DNA from: Acidobacteriaceae bacterium
Lineage (GTDB): Bacteria; Acidobacteriota; Terriglobia; Terriglobales; Acidobacteriaceae
Length of the DNA: 64,000 nt
Reading direction: 5' to 3'
NCBI GenBank assembly: GCA_003134995.1
Contig: PLDC01000028.1
Coordinates: 1-64,000, forward strand
Positions 50,968 to 60,690 of the stretch are shown here, piece after piece. How positions within the stretch are numbered: position 1 is the first letter of the stretch; every line of letters begins with the position of its first letter. The position numbers and the translations under genes were made by a program. Below the pieces are notes generated by a model. The model saw nothing but the letters and a program-made list of their open reading frames with translations. It had not been told where the DNA came from and ran no database searches.

Positions 50968-51180
50968 CTACCAGAAATAGAGCTTCAAATCGTCCACGTA
51001 AACGGTGTACCCCGCGGTCGTATTTCCATTATCAAGTTGAATATGAATCCCCAGCAGTTCCAATCATGTTGTCTGCGGCTCAGGCGGCAATGAAAGTTGT
51101 GATGGGCTGAAGAATGCCATCGGGACTTACTCCCTCAAAGTTTGTCGTGCCTCCCACCGCTGAGTACTGGACGGTCGCCC
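50968..51180 (-). pseudogene. frame-disrupted fragment related to the C-terminus of the secreted protein at 54357-55706
   Basis: Minus strand reads LLGIHIQLDNGNTTAGYTVYVDDLKLYFW*, compare WWGITINYQMDGNYKQSAYSVYLDELTFTYE*; upstream in another frame VQYSAVGGTTNFEGVSPDGILQP. Confidence 0.55.
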
Positions 51181-51343
51181 GCCGACGCGCGGGTACATTT
51201 TCAAGGATTTAACGGCACGAATGAATTCGTGCTCTTCCCGTTACACGCGATCGTTTCTTCGTTCGTGATTCATGGCTACCTCTTGCTTGATAGAGACATC
51301 CAAAAGGTTGCTCTGAAAAGAGCTAGATGAACAAGGAGGCATT

Positions 51344-51466
51344 ATGAGCACATCTGCAGCAACATTAACCAAGGTAGTTGGTACAGCGTCTTTACTGTTC
51401 ATGGGATATGTTTTCCTGAGCGCACTTCCGGACTTGCGCCGCTACATCAGAATCAGCATGATGTAG
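51344..51466 (+). CDS. small ORF (40 aa): MSTSAATLTKVVGTASLLFMGYVFLSALPDLRRYIRISMM, DUF6893-like small membrane protein
   Basis: Strong SD (aaggaggcattATG), one TM helix then LPDLRRYIRISMM; below the ORF track cutoff. Confidence 0.7.
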   Translation: MSTSAATLTKVVGTASLLFMGYVFLSALPDLRRYIRISMM

Positions 51467-51658
51467 ACGAGAACGCTGGATGCATCCCATACAGCGCGAG
51501 CGTGCTTGACTTAAGGATTCCGCTGTATGGGCAGGTTTGTGGTGGGTCTCTAGGCTTTCGGGTGCCGTAGCTCGTATCTAGCCTTTCAGTCCACGCAACC
51601 CGCAGCAGCAGCAGAGCATTAACGGGCAAGCGAAGGATGATTGGCAAGAGGAAAGACT

Positions 51659-52780
51659 ATGCATCTCAATTTCTCCGTTCGCACATTTGCTCTTCGTTCA
51701 ATGTCGCTGGTCCTCGTGATGCTGGCCCTGACGGCCGCATCCTTCGGTCAGTTCAGATTAGCAATCACTGTCGGTCCACCGGCAATTCCGGTGTATGAGC
51801 AACCCATTTGCCCTGGCGATGGTTACCTGTGGACGCCGGGGTACTGGTATTGGGACGACGATATTGCGGATTACTACTGGGTGCCGGGCACATGGGTGCT
51901 CGCGCCTGAGGTTGGATTTCTGTGGACCCCGGGCTGGTGGGGCTGGGGTGGCGAAGCATTTCTGTGGCATGAAGGGTTCTGGGGTCCGACAATAGGTTTT
52001 TATGGCGGTATCAACTATGGGTTCGGCTACTTCGGCGTGGGATTCTCCGGCGGACGTTGGGATGGTGGACACTTTTTCTATAACCGCGCGGTGATGAACA
52101 TAAACGTCACCGACATTCACAACGTTTACAACGAAACAGTTGTGAACAACACCGTGAATCGTGTGAGTTACAACGGGGGCAACGGAGGGATCAGCGCGCG
52201 TCCGACGCCTCAAGAAGAAGCGGCGGCGCAGGGGAGGCACATTGCACCGGTAGCCGCCCAAACTCAGCATGTGGCGGCGGCGCGCGGCAATCCGCAGCTT
52301 CGTGCCTCGGCGAACCATGGCAAGCCGCCGATCGCAGCCACTTCACGCCCGGGAGATTTTAGCCACGGTGCGGTAGAGGCGAAGGATGCAGGTGGTGCTT
52401 ATAAAGGACCGGAAGATCGTGGCGCGGGTGCAGCGCGTCCTGAGGGTGGTGCCGGGAATGCGGCAATTCACCCGAGAGATCTGCCTCCGGCCGAGCGGCC
52501 TGCCGCGCCGAATACGGGAAATGCCAAGCAGGACAAGAAGTACCAGCAACAGCAGCAGAAGCTGGCTGCCCAGCAAGATAAGGAACGGCAGAAACTGCAA
52601 CAACAGCAAGACAAGGAACACGCGCAACTGGCCAAGCAAAAGGGAGACCAGGCCAGGACGCAGCAGTTGGAGCAGAAGCACCAGCAACAGACACAGGCAT
52701 TACAGCAGAGGCACACGGCGCAGACGCAGCAGATGCAACAGCGTATGGCTCCGGCACCTGCGGCAGGACCTCGGCGGTAG
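51659..52780 (+). CDS. secreted YXWGXW-repeat protein with Gln-rich C-terminal tail
   Basis: Repeats WTPGYWYWDDD / WVPGTWVLAPEV / WTPGWWGWGG / WHEGFWGP; C-term KKYQQQQQKLAAQQDKERQKLQQQQDKEHAQL... Confidence 0.85.
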   Translation: MHLNFSVRTFALRSMSLVLVMLALTAASFGQFRLAITVGPPAIPVYEQPICPGDGYLWTPGYWYWDDDIADYYWVPGTWVLAPEVGFLWTPGWWGWGGEAFLWHEGFWGPTIGFYGGINYGFGYFGVGFSGGRWDGGHFFYNRAVMNINVTDIHNVYNETVVNNTVNRVSYNGGNGGISARPTPQEEAAAQGRHIAPVAAQTQHVAAARGNPQLRASANHGKPPIAATSRPGDFSHGAVEAKDAGGAYKGPEDRGAGAARPEGGAGNAAIHPRDLPPAERPAAPNTGNAKQDKKYQQQQQKLAAQQDKERQKLQQQQDKEHAQLAKQKGDQARTQQLEQKHQQQTQALQQRHTAQTQQMQQRMAPAPAAGPRR

Positions 52781-52994
52781 CGGTTCGTGCCTTAGTTGAG
52801 CGTTTAATTCGTTGAAGTCTACGCGGCCGGGTGCACGTCACCCGGCCGTAGTGTTTGTATCGAACTTCCTCGTCGCATGAGTTAGCCAGTGTGCGCTCGC
52901 GCATCAAGGACGTACAACCTTACGAAGCCCCGCTTCGTCTAACGCCGGGCCATAAGCCGAACTAATTTCATGCCAACGAGGTCAAAAGGAGAGT

Positions 52995-53543
52995 ATGAAA
53001 ACGATTAACTTACATTTAGCCTTGCTCGCGCTGCTTGCTGTCGGCATCCTCGCTGGGTGCACGCGGACATCTGCAAAGTCGCCTGACGTTGCCGACAGCA
53101 TCCGGAAATCTCTGGACCAGTCCGGACTCAAGAATGTTTCCGTATCGCAGGATCCGGACAAGGGAGTGGTGACGCTCAGCGGGAACGTTGCAACCGACGC
53201 CGATAAATCCCAAGCCGAGTCGATTGCGCGATCGATCGCGGCTGGCCAGGTTGTCGCCGACCAGATTGCGGTTCTGCCTCCGGGCGATGAACGGAATGCA
53301 AAGACGGTGACTTCCGATCTGGACAAGGGCATCGAGAAAAATCTGGATGCGGCACTTATTCAGAACGGCTTGGATAAAGGCGTTAAGTATGAAGCAAAGA
53401 ATGGAGTGGTGACTTTGACCGGCGATGTTAACTCGGAAGCGACGCGCGCGCAGGTTCAAAAGGTGGCATCAACCGTTCCGAACGTGCAGCAGGTCGTGAA
53501 CGAGTTGCAGATCAAGGATCAAAAAGCCAGCTCCATGCGATAG
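52995..53543 (+). CDS. lipoprotein with two BON domains (OsmY-like)
   Basis: Lipobox LLAVGILAGC; KGVVTLSGNVATDADKSQAESIA and NGVVTLTGDVNSEATRAQVQKVASTVPNVQQVVNEL. Confidence 0.9.
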   Translation: MKTINLHLALLALLAVGILAGCTRTSAKSPDVADSIRKSLDQSGLKNVSVSQDPDKGVVTLSGNVATDADKSQAESIARSIAAGQVVADQIAVLPPGDERNAKTVTSDLDKGIEKNLDAALIQNGLDKGVKYEAKNGVVTLTGDVNSEATRAQVQKVASTVPNVQQVVNELQIKDQKASSMR

Positions 53544-53755
53544 CCGACAGGTCCTAGGGCGATTGCCAGAACGGTGGGAATCGAACACGCGCGGGTACCG
53601 GATTCTTTGCAGCCGGCTACGGCATCCGGTGGATGGTTTTGGTTTGGGTGGCCGCGCACACTGGGACTAGATCCGTGAACATGGAACATTGATCTGCGAG
53701 CCGGCGATTGGGCTGCGGATCACGCACCAAAAATTACTTCTGGAGGCTTGGTTAA

Positions 53756-54271
53756 ATGTCCGCAAGAAAACTTTCTATACTCTCTGTACTTTTGTTTTGC
53801 GCCACTTGGGTAGTGGCACAAAGTGGTTCTGCTGGCGGCGGAGCAGCGCCGAGTGGATCGGCAGGGCAAACCCAGGCTCCGAGTTCAGCGACGCCTGCGC
53901 CGAACACGGCACCCCAGACCGGTTCCGTTACACCCCAGACGGGTTCGGTTAAGCCGCAGACTGGGTCAACGAATCCGCCAACCGCTCCATCGACTGTGCC
54001 CGGATCAAACTCTACGAAGCCCGCCACTCGTGGCAGCAACACGAGTCCATCGACCGTGAATCCGAATACGTCTACGGCTCCTGGGACCACGCCAGGCGGA
54101 TCGCCTTGCGGAACTTTGCCGGGAAGCGGCTCGACGCCGAATGCCGGAGCTGACAATTCAGGTTCGCCCTCGACCTCAGGAAATGGTCAGGGGAATTCCG
54201 CGACGCCAGGCGCCTCGACTACAGGCAAGCCTTGCCCGCCGACGGCCTCGGCTGGGAGCAATCCGCGCTAA
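53756..54271 (+). CDS. secreted low-complexity (Ser/Thr/Pro/Gly) protein
   Basis: Signal peptide MSARKLSILSVLLFCATWVVAQ; TGSVTPQTGSVKPQTGSTNPPT repeats; followed by a strong terminator. Confidence 0.6.
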   Translation: MSARKLSILSVLLFCATWVVAQSGSAGGGAAPSGSAGQTQAPSSATPAPNTAPQTGSVTPQTGSVKPQTGSTNPPTAPSTVPGSNSTKPATRGSNTSPSTVNPNTSTAPGTTPGGSPCGTLPGSGSTPNAGADNSGSPSTSGNGQGNSATPGASTTGKPCPPTASAGSNPR

Positions 54272-54307
54272 CGAAATAAGCGCAAAGATTTTTGGCCCTC
54301 AAACTTC

Positions 54308-54341
54308 ATGCGGATCCGGGTTCTCCGGATCCGCATTTTTT
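54308..54341 (+). terminator. Rho-independent terminator: ATGCGGATCCGG-GTTCT-CCGGATCCGCAT-TTTTT
   Basis: 12-bp perfect stem, 5-nt loop, T-run immediately following. Confidence 0.92.
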
Positions 54342-54356
54342 GTGGCTCGAGCAGGT

Positions 54357-55691
54357 TCACTCGTACGTGAAAGTTAATTCGTCGAGATAGACGGAGTAGG
54401 CTGATTGCTTGTAGTTTCCGTCCATCTGGTAGTTGATGGTAATGCCCCACCAGCTGGATGGCGCGGAACCGTGGCCGTAAGTCCAATTGAGGGTGCTGGT
54501 CACCCCGTTGAGCTCGATGGATTGATAGGTAAGCTGATTATCCGTGGTGCGTTCGACCTTGATGGTGAGGTGGTTCCACTCGTTGTCGATGGGATTGCAG
54601 GCAATACCAGTCGGAATCCATTTTCCGCTGGCGTCATCCCAGACATCCCATTCGTTGCCCGCCGCGATGCGGCACTCGTGGCCGAAGATGAAACCCATGC
54701 TATCGAAAAACTGATTGACGTCGAACTCTAGCGCCTGCGACAGGGCGAGGTCGCTGCCATAGAAGTAAACGTCGTAGGTGAAGTTGTGGTAGGTGTTCAC
54801 CTCGTCGTGACCGCTATCGGGCATGCCCTGGGACGATTGGGAACCGATAAGATGATTGTTCCACAGGCCGTCGCCGTAGGCGATAGCTTTGTCTGAGCCC
54901 AGATTGTATTCGGTGGCTTCTCCACTCATCGAAGGCGACTTGATATTCTGCTCCATAGAGAAAGTGATGCCGTCACAGGGCGAAGGCGAGCAGTCGACGT
55001 AGGTCGGAGCAATCTGCCCGTATTCATCCCATCCGCCGCTATGCTGAAGCTCGGCGAAAGAGGAGCCACCGGAACCACTTCCGCCGCCGCCGCCACTGCC
55101 TACCGTGAAGGTGACGGGGGTAGAGCTGGAGCCGCCGCAATTATCCCATTCGGTCACGGTGGCGTTGTAGGTCCCTGTGCTCAACGTCAGGTTGGTGTTG
55201 AGGCTCGATCCGTTTCCTACGTAGGCCAGCTGATAAGGAGCCGTATAAATGCCCATGGACGCGACTCCCTTGGAACAAGTGGAGCTCGCGGAGGCAACGA
55301 AATTCACGGGAGAGCCCGGATTGCCATTGTTGGTGGGCGCGGTGATAGTCACGCCTGATTGACCGCTGCTGACCGTAACGGTGACCGCCTTGGTGGACGC
55401 ACCGCCGCAATAGTCCCACTCTTCGACCGTGGTGTTATAGGTTCCGGCGCTCAGGCTTAGGCTGGTATTCAAGCTGGATCCGTTCGCTACGTAGGCTAAG
55501 ACCCCGGGCGCTGTGTAGATGCCCATGGAGGCGACTCCCTCTGAACACGAACTGGTCGCCGACGCAACGAAGGACACGGGACCTGGAACCGTGGAACCAT
55601 TCGCGGGGCTGGTAACAGTAACGGAACTGGAGGCGGCGGAGGCACAGATGGCGGACAAGAGGCACACGATTAGCAGCAGGCTCTTCTGCAT
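54357..55691 (-). CDS. secreted protein: two Ig-like (Big_7-type) domains + Gly/Ser linker + LamG/concanavalin-like C-terminal domain; start set at MQKSLLLIV
   Basis: Repeated VTSPANGSTVPGPVSFVASATSSCSEGVASMGIYTAPGVLAYV / ITAPTNNGNPGSPVNFVASASSTCSKGVASMGIYTAPYQLAYV; SGGGGGSGSGGSS linker. Confidence 0.82.
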   Translation of the reverse strand: MQKSLLLIVCLLSAICASAASSSVTVTSPANGSTVPGPVSFVASATSSCSEGVASMGIYTAPGVLAYVANGSSLNTSLSLSAGTYNTTVEEWDYCGGASTKAVTVTVSSGQSGVTITAPTNNGNPGSPVNFVASASSTCSKGVASMGIYTAPYQLAYVGNGSSLNTNLTLSTGTYNATVTEWDNCGGSSSTPVTFTVGSGGGGGSGSGGSSFAELQHSGGWDEYGQIAPTYVDCSPSPCDGITFSMEQNIKSPSMSGEATEYNLGSDKAIAYGDGLWNNHLIGSQSSQGMPDSGHDEVNTYHNFTYDVYFYGSDLALSQALEFDVNQFFDSMGFIFGHECRIAAGNEWDVWDDASGKWIPTGIACNPIDNEWNHLTIKVERTTDNQLTYQSIELNGVTSTLNWTYGHGSAPSSWWGITINYQMDGNYKQSAYSVYLDELTFTYE

Positions 55692-56157
55692 GAAACACAT
55701 CTCCAAGTAAGGTTTTATTTACTACTGAACTGCGTGCGAACTGCCCTCGCGCGAGCGGGCGCTAGGAGGCTACCTTAAAGAAGTGGCGTGTGACGCTAGG
55801 TTCGGCGGAGGTCGATTCACATCCTTGAAGTCGACCGAGGTCGTACTCAAGGAGATCTTCAGTGAAATCAATCCGTTGAACAGTGTAGTTACCATACCAG
55901 AAACCCTGTATTTCTCCCAAGCGAAAATTATGCATTTTTAACTCAAAGGTTCTAACCCTCATTAATGCGGTGTGGGAAATTGCTGCGGGATCGCCTAGGG
56001 TGTTTACCGTAGCTTCTGCTCGGAAATCGCAGCATCCAAACCTCTATGGGATGTTCGGCATCGAATCCGCGCACTTGAATTAGGCGTCGAATATTTCAGA
56101 ATCAGTCCAAGGGATAGGGGTCTCAGCATTAAAGTTGAAGAGTGCGAAGATGTTAAA

Positions 56158-57819
56158 GTGGCGACTATGCATCAATCCCCAACTCGGGAGCCCAAGCAGG
56201 GAGCGAGGTTATGGAGATGGGTCGCTTTGGTCGGCGTCATTCTTCTGGTTGGCGCAGGAGTCGCGGCGCGGTTCGTGATTGATCGCGCGCAACCAATTAT
56301 TCGGGCGCGGGTTATCAGTACTTTATCGAATCGCTTCGACGCCAAAGTGGAGCTGGCGAGTTTTCAAGTTTCCGTGGTTCACGGAATCCAGGTTTCGGGA
56401 AATGGGCTTAAGATTTTTGGCAAGACGGATCCTAATCCGTACGAACCGGGAATCCAACCGCTGATCGCGGTCGCGGAATTCAGCTTTCAAAGCTCGTTGC
56501 GGAGCCTTTTTCGCTCTCCGATGCATGTGAATACTGTGTACGTGAAGGGCCTGGAGCTAAATATTCCGCCCAAGCAAGATCGCCAGCAGATGACAAGCAT
56601 GAGTTCGAAAACGACGAAGATGACCATCGTCGTCGACCAGTTTGTCTGCGAAGACACGAAGCTAGTGATTAACACTCCAAACCCGGAGAAGCCGCCGCTG
56701 GAATTTGCCATCTCAAACTTGAAGATGAGGGATATTGGGCAAGGCCAACCTTTGCAGTTTAATGCGACGCTGGTAAATCCGAAGCCAGTCGGGGACATTC
56801 AATCGACCGGACTGTTTGGACCCTGGCAACAAGACAGTCCGCGGGACACGCCGGTGCAAGGCGACTACTCGTTCAGCAATGCAGACCTGAGCACGATCAA
56901 GGGCATCGGCGGAACGCTTTCATCCACTGGCAATTACTCTGGAACTCTGAGCGACATCACCGTGCATGGAACGACCGATACGCCGGACTTTCAAATTGCG
57001 ACGAGCGGACACCCCGTGCCGCTGCACACTGAGTTTCATGCCATTGTTGACGGCACCAGCGGAGACACACAGCTCCGGCCGGTGAATGCAACGTTTCTTC
57101 ATACGTCTCTTACCGCAAATGGATCGGTGGTCCGCATGAAGAATGCAAAGGGGCACGACATAGAACTTGACGTCGTGCTGGACCGGGCTCGGATTGAAGA
57201 TCTGCTCAAGCTGGGCGTGCGCACAGACACGCCAGTGATGACCGGCGCTGTGCAAATGAAGACGAAACTGAGCCTTGTTCCGGGTGACGCAAGCGTGGCC
57301 GACAGATTAAAATTGGCAGGCACTTTTCGTGTGCCCCAGGCGCAGTTCACGAACGAGAAAGTGCGGGAGAGGCTTGACTCGCTGAGCATTCGCACCCAGG
57401 GAAAGATTAAAGAGGCGAAGGAACGCGCGGGCGAAGATGTGACGGCTGATTTGCAGGGAGTGTTCACTCTGAAGAACGGGATGCTGTCCTTTTCCTTACT
57501 TCATTTTCTTATTCCAGGGACGCACATCGATATCACCGGCGACTATGGGCTGGATGGAAGAGAGTTCAACTTTCACGGAAAAGCGATGCTGGATGCAAAG
57601 CTTTCGCAAATGACAACCGGCTGGAAGTCGATTCTGTTGAAGCCGGTCGATCCGTTCTTCAGCAAAGACGGAGTTGGAACAGAAGTTCCGATTCGAATTA
57701 CCGGAACGCAATCGGAGCCGCACATCGGCTTGGAGTTCGGTCGCAAGAGCGAGCATGACACTATGGCGGGCCACACCGACGCGGGAACGAAGCGTGACGC
57801 GGGAACTAAGCCTGAATAG
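56158..57819 (+). CDS. AsmA-like large periplasmic protein (GTG start; ATG alternative at 56167)
   Basis: N-terminal TM; FDAKVELASFQVSVVHGIQVSGNGLKIF; TGAVQMKTKLSL; FNFHGKAMLDAKLSQMTTGWKSILLKPVDPFFSKDGVGTEVPIRITGTQSEPHIGL. Confidence 0.8.
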   Translation: MATMHQSPTREPKQGARLWRWVALVGVILLVGAGVAARFVIDRAQPIIRARVISTLSNRFDAKVELASFQVSVVHGIQVSGNGLKIFGKTDPNPYEPGIQPLIAVAEFSFQSSLRSLFRSPMHVNTVYVKGLELNIPPKQDRQQMTSMSSKTTKMTIVVDQFVCEDTKLVINTPNPEKPPLEFAISNLKMRDIGQGQPLQFNATLVNPKPVGDIQSTGLFGPWQQDSPRDTPVQGDYSFSNADLSTIKGIGGTLSSTGNYSGTLSDITVHGTTDTPDFQIATSGHPVPLHTEFHAIVDGTSGDTQLRPVNATFLHTSLTANGSVVRMKNAKGHDIELDVVLDRARIEDLLKLGVRTDTPVMTGAVQMKTKLSLVPGDASVADRLKLAGTFRVPQAQFTNEKVRERLDSLSIRTQGKIKEAKERAGEDVTADLQGVFTLKNGMLSFSLLHFLIPGTHIDITGDYGLDGREFNFHGKAMLDAKLSQMTTGWKSILLKPVDPFFSKDGVGTEVPIRITGTQSEPHIGLEFGRKSEHDTMAGHTDAGTKRDAGTKPE

Positions 57820-57861
57820 GATTGGATGTTAGACTACCCGAAAGGAAGTGAGGAGCGATCC

Positions 57862-58131
57862 ATGAGCGATAAACCCAGCACCACTCTGACTGCCACGGTT
57901 GAGAAGATCATCGAGTCTCCATCTCCAAGCGTTCCGGAGAAGGCTCAGATCGCCGTCGAAGGGGCCGATCACCTCTATCGAGAGCTTCGCATCGAAAACT
58001 CTCTCACAGACGAGAATGGCGAAAAGGTACGCCTTAAAAAGGGGGCCGAGGTAGAAGTCACCATCGCGGCAGACCCCGGGGCGACGATTCCAAAGAGTGG
58101 ACAGCAAGGGCCAATCGCAATGCGGCCATGA
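57862..58131 (+). CDS. small hypothetical protein; start set at MSDKPSTTLTATVEKII
   Basis: SD (aagtgaggagcgatccATG); coherent basic/acidic small protein directly after the AsmA-like gene. Confidence 0.65.
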   Translation: MSDKPSTTLTATVEKIIESPSPSVPEKAQIAVEGADHLYRELRIENSLTDENGEKVRLKKGAEVEVTIAADPGATIPKSGQQGPIAMRP

Positions 58132-58249
58132 GTCTTGCGCGCCGTTATCACGAATCACTGAGATCGATCTCTCGAGTTACGCGAGCAAAAGATTTCTGGT
58201 GCCAATAAGGCAATCATTCGCAGGTGTGCAGTCGCGTCCTCGCGGTGCG

Positions 58250-60565
58250 TCAGGCAACGGCGACATTCCCACGAAATTTCTCTCGATCGCGATCCGCATC
58301 GAGTCTCAGCTCACAGAGTTCGGTGATCAGACTTCCCGCCCAGCGGTAGATGTTGTGTTCTTTAACGTTTCTGCGCATGCGGTGCATGCGTAACTGCTTT
58401 TCTTCCGGTTCCATTTCTAGCGCAGCTCGAATCGCTTCGGCAGTCTGATCGATATTGTAGGGGTTCACCAGCAACGCATCGCGCAATTCGCGGGCTGCGC
58501 CGGTAAATTGGCTCAAGATCAATACGCCACGTTCGTCGCGCCGCGCGGCGATAAACTCTTTTGCGACCAAGTTCATGCCGTCGTGCAGGGACGTCACCAG
58601 GCAAAGATCGGCGGCGGAGTAATAACGCTCAATCTCCTGGTGGTTATGCTGCCGTTTCAGGAAAATAATGGGCTTCCATTTGCCGGTCTGGAATCGCCAA
58701 TTGATTCGCTCCGATTCGGCTTCTACCTCTGCGAGCAGATCGTGATACCGCTTTATGTGAGTGCGGCTGGGCGCGCCTATCTGGACGAAGGTGAATTTGC
58801 CTTGATATTTAGGATACTTTTCGAGAAACTGCTCGATCGCACAAAAGCGCTCGGGGATTCCCTTCGTATAGTCGACGCGATCGACGCCGACCCCCATAAA
58901 CTCCGCCTCAACGCCCAAGTTGTGCATCAAGGTTGAGCGCTCGAGGTAGTTGACTCCGTGCCGGTCGCTTTCGACGGACTCATCATCCGTAAGGTCTACA
59001 CTGATTGGGAAAGGCCGGACCATGGTGCGATGGCTTTGGCGCAGAACGGAAAAGTGTTCCCAGTCCACGCGTGATTCCAGAGTCCGATCCACCGTTTGCA
59101 AGAAATTGTTGCAATGCGATTGGATGTGAAAGCCGATGAGATCCGCTCCCAACAACCCGTCCACCAATTGGCGCTGCCATGGGCAAATGGCGAAGGCTTC
59201 CTGGTTTGGCCACGGGATGTGCCAGAAAATGGCCACGCGCGCGTCCGGCCTTTTCTCTTTGATCATTCGCGGCAACAATGCAAAGTGGTAATCCTGGACG
59301 AGCACCACCGGGTTGGGCGTATCCGCGATTTCTTCGAGCACTGCGGCGGTGAACTTGCGATTGACATCCTGATAGTGCTGCCAGTCCTGTGCCCGAAAAA
59401 GGGGACGGGTATGAGCGATGTGACAAAGCGGCCACAAACCTTCGTTGGCAAACCCGTAGTAATAACCTTCTTCCTCTTCCTTGCTCAGCCACAACCGGCG
59501 CAGCGTGTAACGAGGATCGTCGGGAGGAACGCGCAAACGATCATGCGCGTCGACGACTTCGGTGTCGGCGTCTCCGCTGCCGTGTGCGATCCAGGTTCCG
59601 TCGCAGGCGTTGAGCACTGGCTCCAGAGCGCTCACCAAGCCGCTTGGCGGTACGACCACATCGATCAATTTGCCGTTGTGCTGGTGCATGTAAGGTTCAC
59701 GATTCGACACGACGAACAAGCGGCTGCCTTGCAGTCGAGTCTGTATCTGCACCGCCAGCCGATCCGCCGTCCACATGGATTCTGAGGCCTCGCGCAAACG
59801 GGCTTCATTTTCTGCCGCATTGCGAGCCTGACTCAGGCTTTCCGCCAGCGTGACTACTTCCCACGCAAGCGGCCTGAAGAGATCGAGGTCAGGCATTTGC
59901 TGGCGTGACGAGATTCTGCCCGTGCGAAGCTCGCGCATCCATTGCGCGGCTCTTGCGATTGGACCCGCGATGCTCCAACGCACAATAAGCAGCGTGATGA
60001 GAACGATAAGGAAAACCTGAACGAGTACTCTTAAGAAGGCCGCGCGCCAGACGCGAAGGCTTTGTGCACGGATGTAGGTAGCGTCATGCACGACCGCGAG
60101 CCCGCCCACAACTTGATCCTGGCGGTGGAGTGGCAGCGCGAAAATTTGCGCCGGAGTATTGCCCACTCGCACGAATGAACTCTCGCCGTGGCCCTCTGCC
60201 ATGGCTTTGGTCACTTCCGGCGGTGTCGTCGTAAGAAGTTGCCCTAACTCGGAGGTGATCGCCATCGTTTTTCCTTGGCGATCGTAAACGGCAACTCCTA
60301 AGAGGTGTTCGCGATTGCCGAAGCGCTGCACCAGCCGCTGCAATCCGCGCTGCGATCCGGCCTCCCACGACTTCTCAACATTTCCTGCTACGCTTTCACC
60401 GAGCACCTCAGCGCGACGTTCCAGATCATTGCGCAAGGAACGTTTTTCGCCGACCACCTCGTAGTAGGAAAACCCCAGAGATACCAGGGTGATGCCTACG
60501 ATGAGGGAAACAATAAGCCGGGCGCTCAACAGACGCATAGAAGTCGCTTTCCGATTACTATCCAC
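58250..60565 (-). CDS. trehalose-6-phosphate synthase (GT20) fused C-terminal to a two-TM sensor + HAMP module
   Basis: N-term TM-periplasmic sensor-TM (LIVSLIVGITLVSLGFSYYEVV ... FLRVLVQVFLIVLITLLIVRWSIAGPIARAAQWMRELRTG); GT20 motifs FVVSNREPY, FWHIPWPNQEAF, GFHIQSHCNNFL, GVDRVDYTKGIPERF, LHDGMNLVAKEF. Confidence 0.92.
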   Translation of the reverse strand: MDSNRKATSMRLLSARLIVSLIVGITLVSLGFSYYEVVGEKRSLRNDLERRAEVLGESVAGNVEKSWEAGSQRGLQRLVQRFGNREHLLGVAVYDRQGKTMAITSELGQLLTTTPPEVTKAMAEGHGESSFVRVGNTPAQIFALPLHRQDQVVGGLAVVHDATYIRAQSLRVWRAAFLRVLVQVFLIVLITLLIVRWSIAGPIARAAQWMRELRTGRISSRQQMPDLDLFRPLAWEVVTLAESLSQARNAAENEARLREASESMWTADRLAVQIQTRLQGSRLFVVSNREPYMHQHNGKLIDVVVPPSGLVSALEPVLNACDGTWIAHGSGDADTEVVDAHDRLRVPPDDPRYTLRRLWLSKEEEEGYYYGFANEGLWPLCHIAHTRPLFRAQDWQHYQDVNRKFTAAVLEEIADTPNPVVLVQDYHFALLPRMIKEKRPDARVAIFWHIPWPNQEAFAICPWQRQLVDGLLGADLIGFHIQSHCNNFLQTVDRTLESRVDWEHFSVLRQSHRTMVRPFPISVDLTDDESVESDRHGVNYLERSTLMHNLGVEAEFMGVGVDRVDYTKGIPERFCAIEQFLEKYPKYQGKFTFVQIGAPSRTHIKRYHDLLAEVEAESERINWRFQTGKWKPIIFLKRQHNHQEIERYYSAADLCLVTSLHDGMNLVAKEFIAARRDERGVLILSQFTGAARELRDALLVNPYNIDQTAEAIRAALEMEPEEKQLRMHRMRRNVKEHNIYRWAGSLITELCELRLDADRDREKFRGNVAVA

Positions 60566-60690
60566 CGTAAGCTTAGTGAGGCGAAGCGTCTGAGGGACAT
60601 ACCGGAATCACCCTAATGTTCAGAATAAAAAAGCGGAAGGAGTGCTCAGCGAAGGAGGCGCGATTTGCCCAGAGGGAGTTGAGAATCTGA

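Noticed and set aside
53565-53640. tRNA-like pattern on the minus strand (GGTGGGAATCGAAC ... TTTGCAG)
   Set aside because: T-stem and acceptor complementarity fail when paired by hand and no matching 5' acceptor arm is present; at best a degraded fragment. tRNAscan-SE would settle it.
55762-55962. 66-aa minus-strand ORF
   Set aside because: No recognisable motif and no clear RBS; insufficient support to list as a gene.
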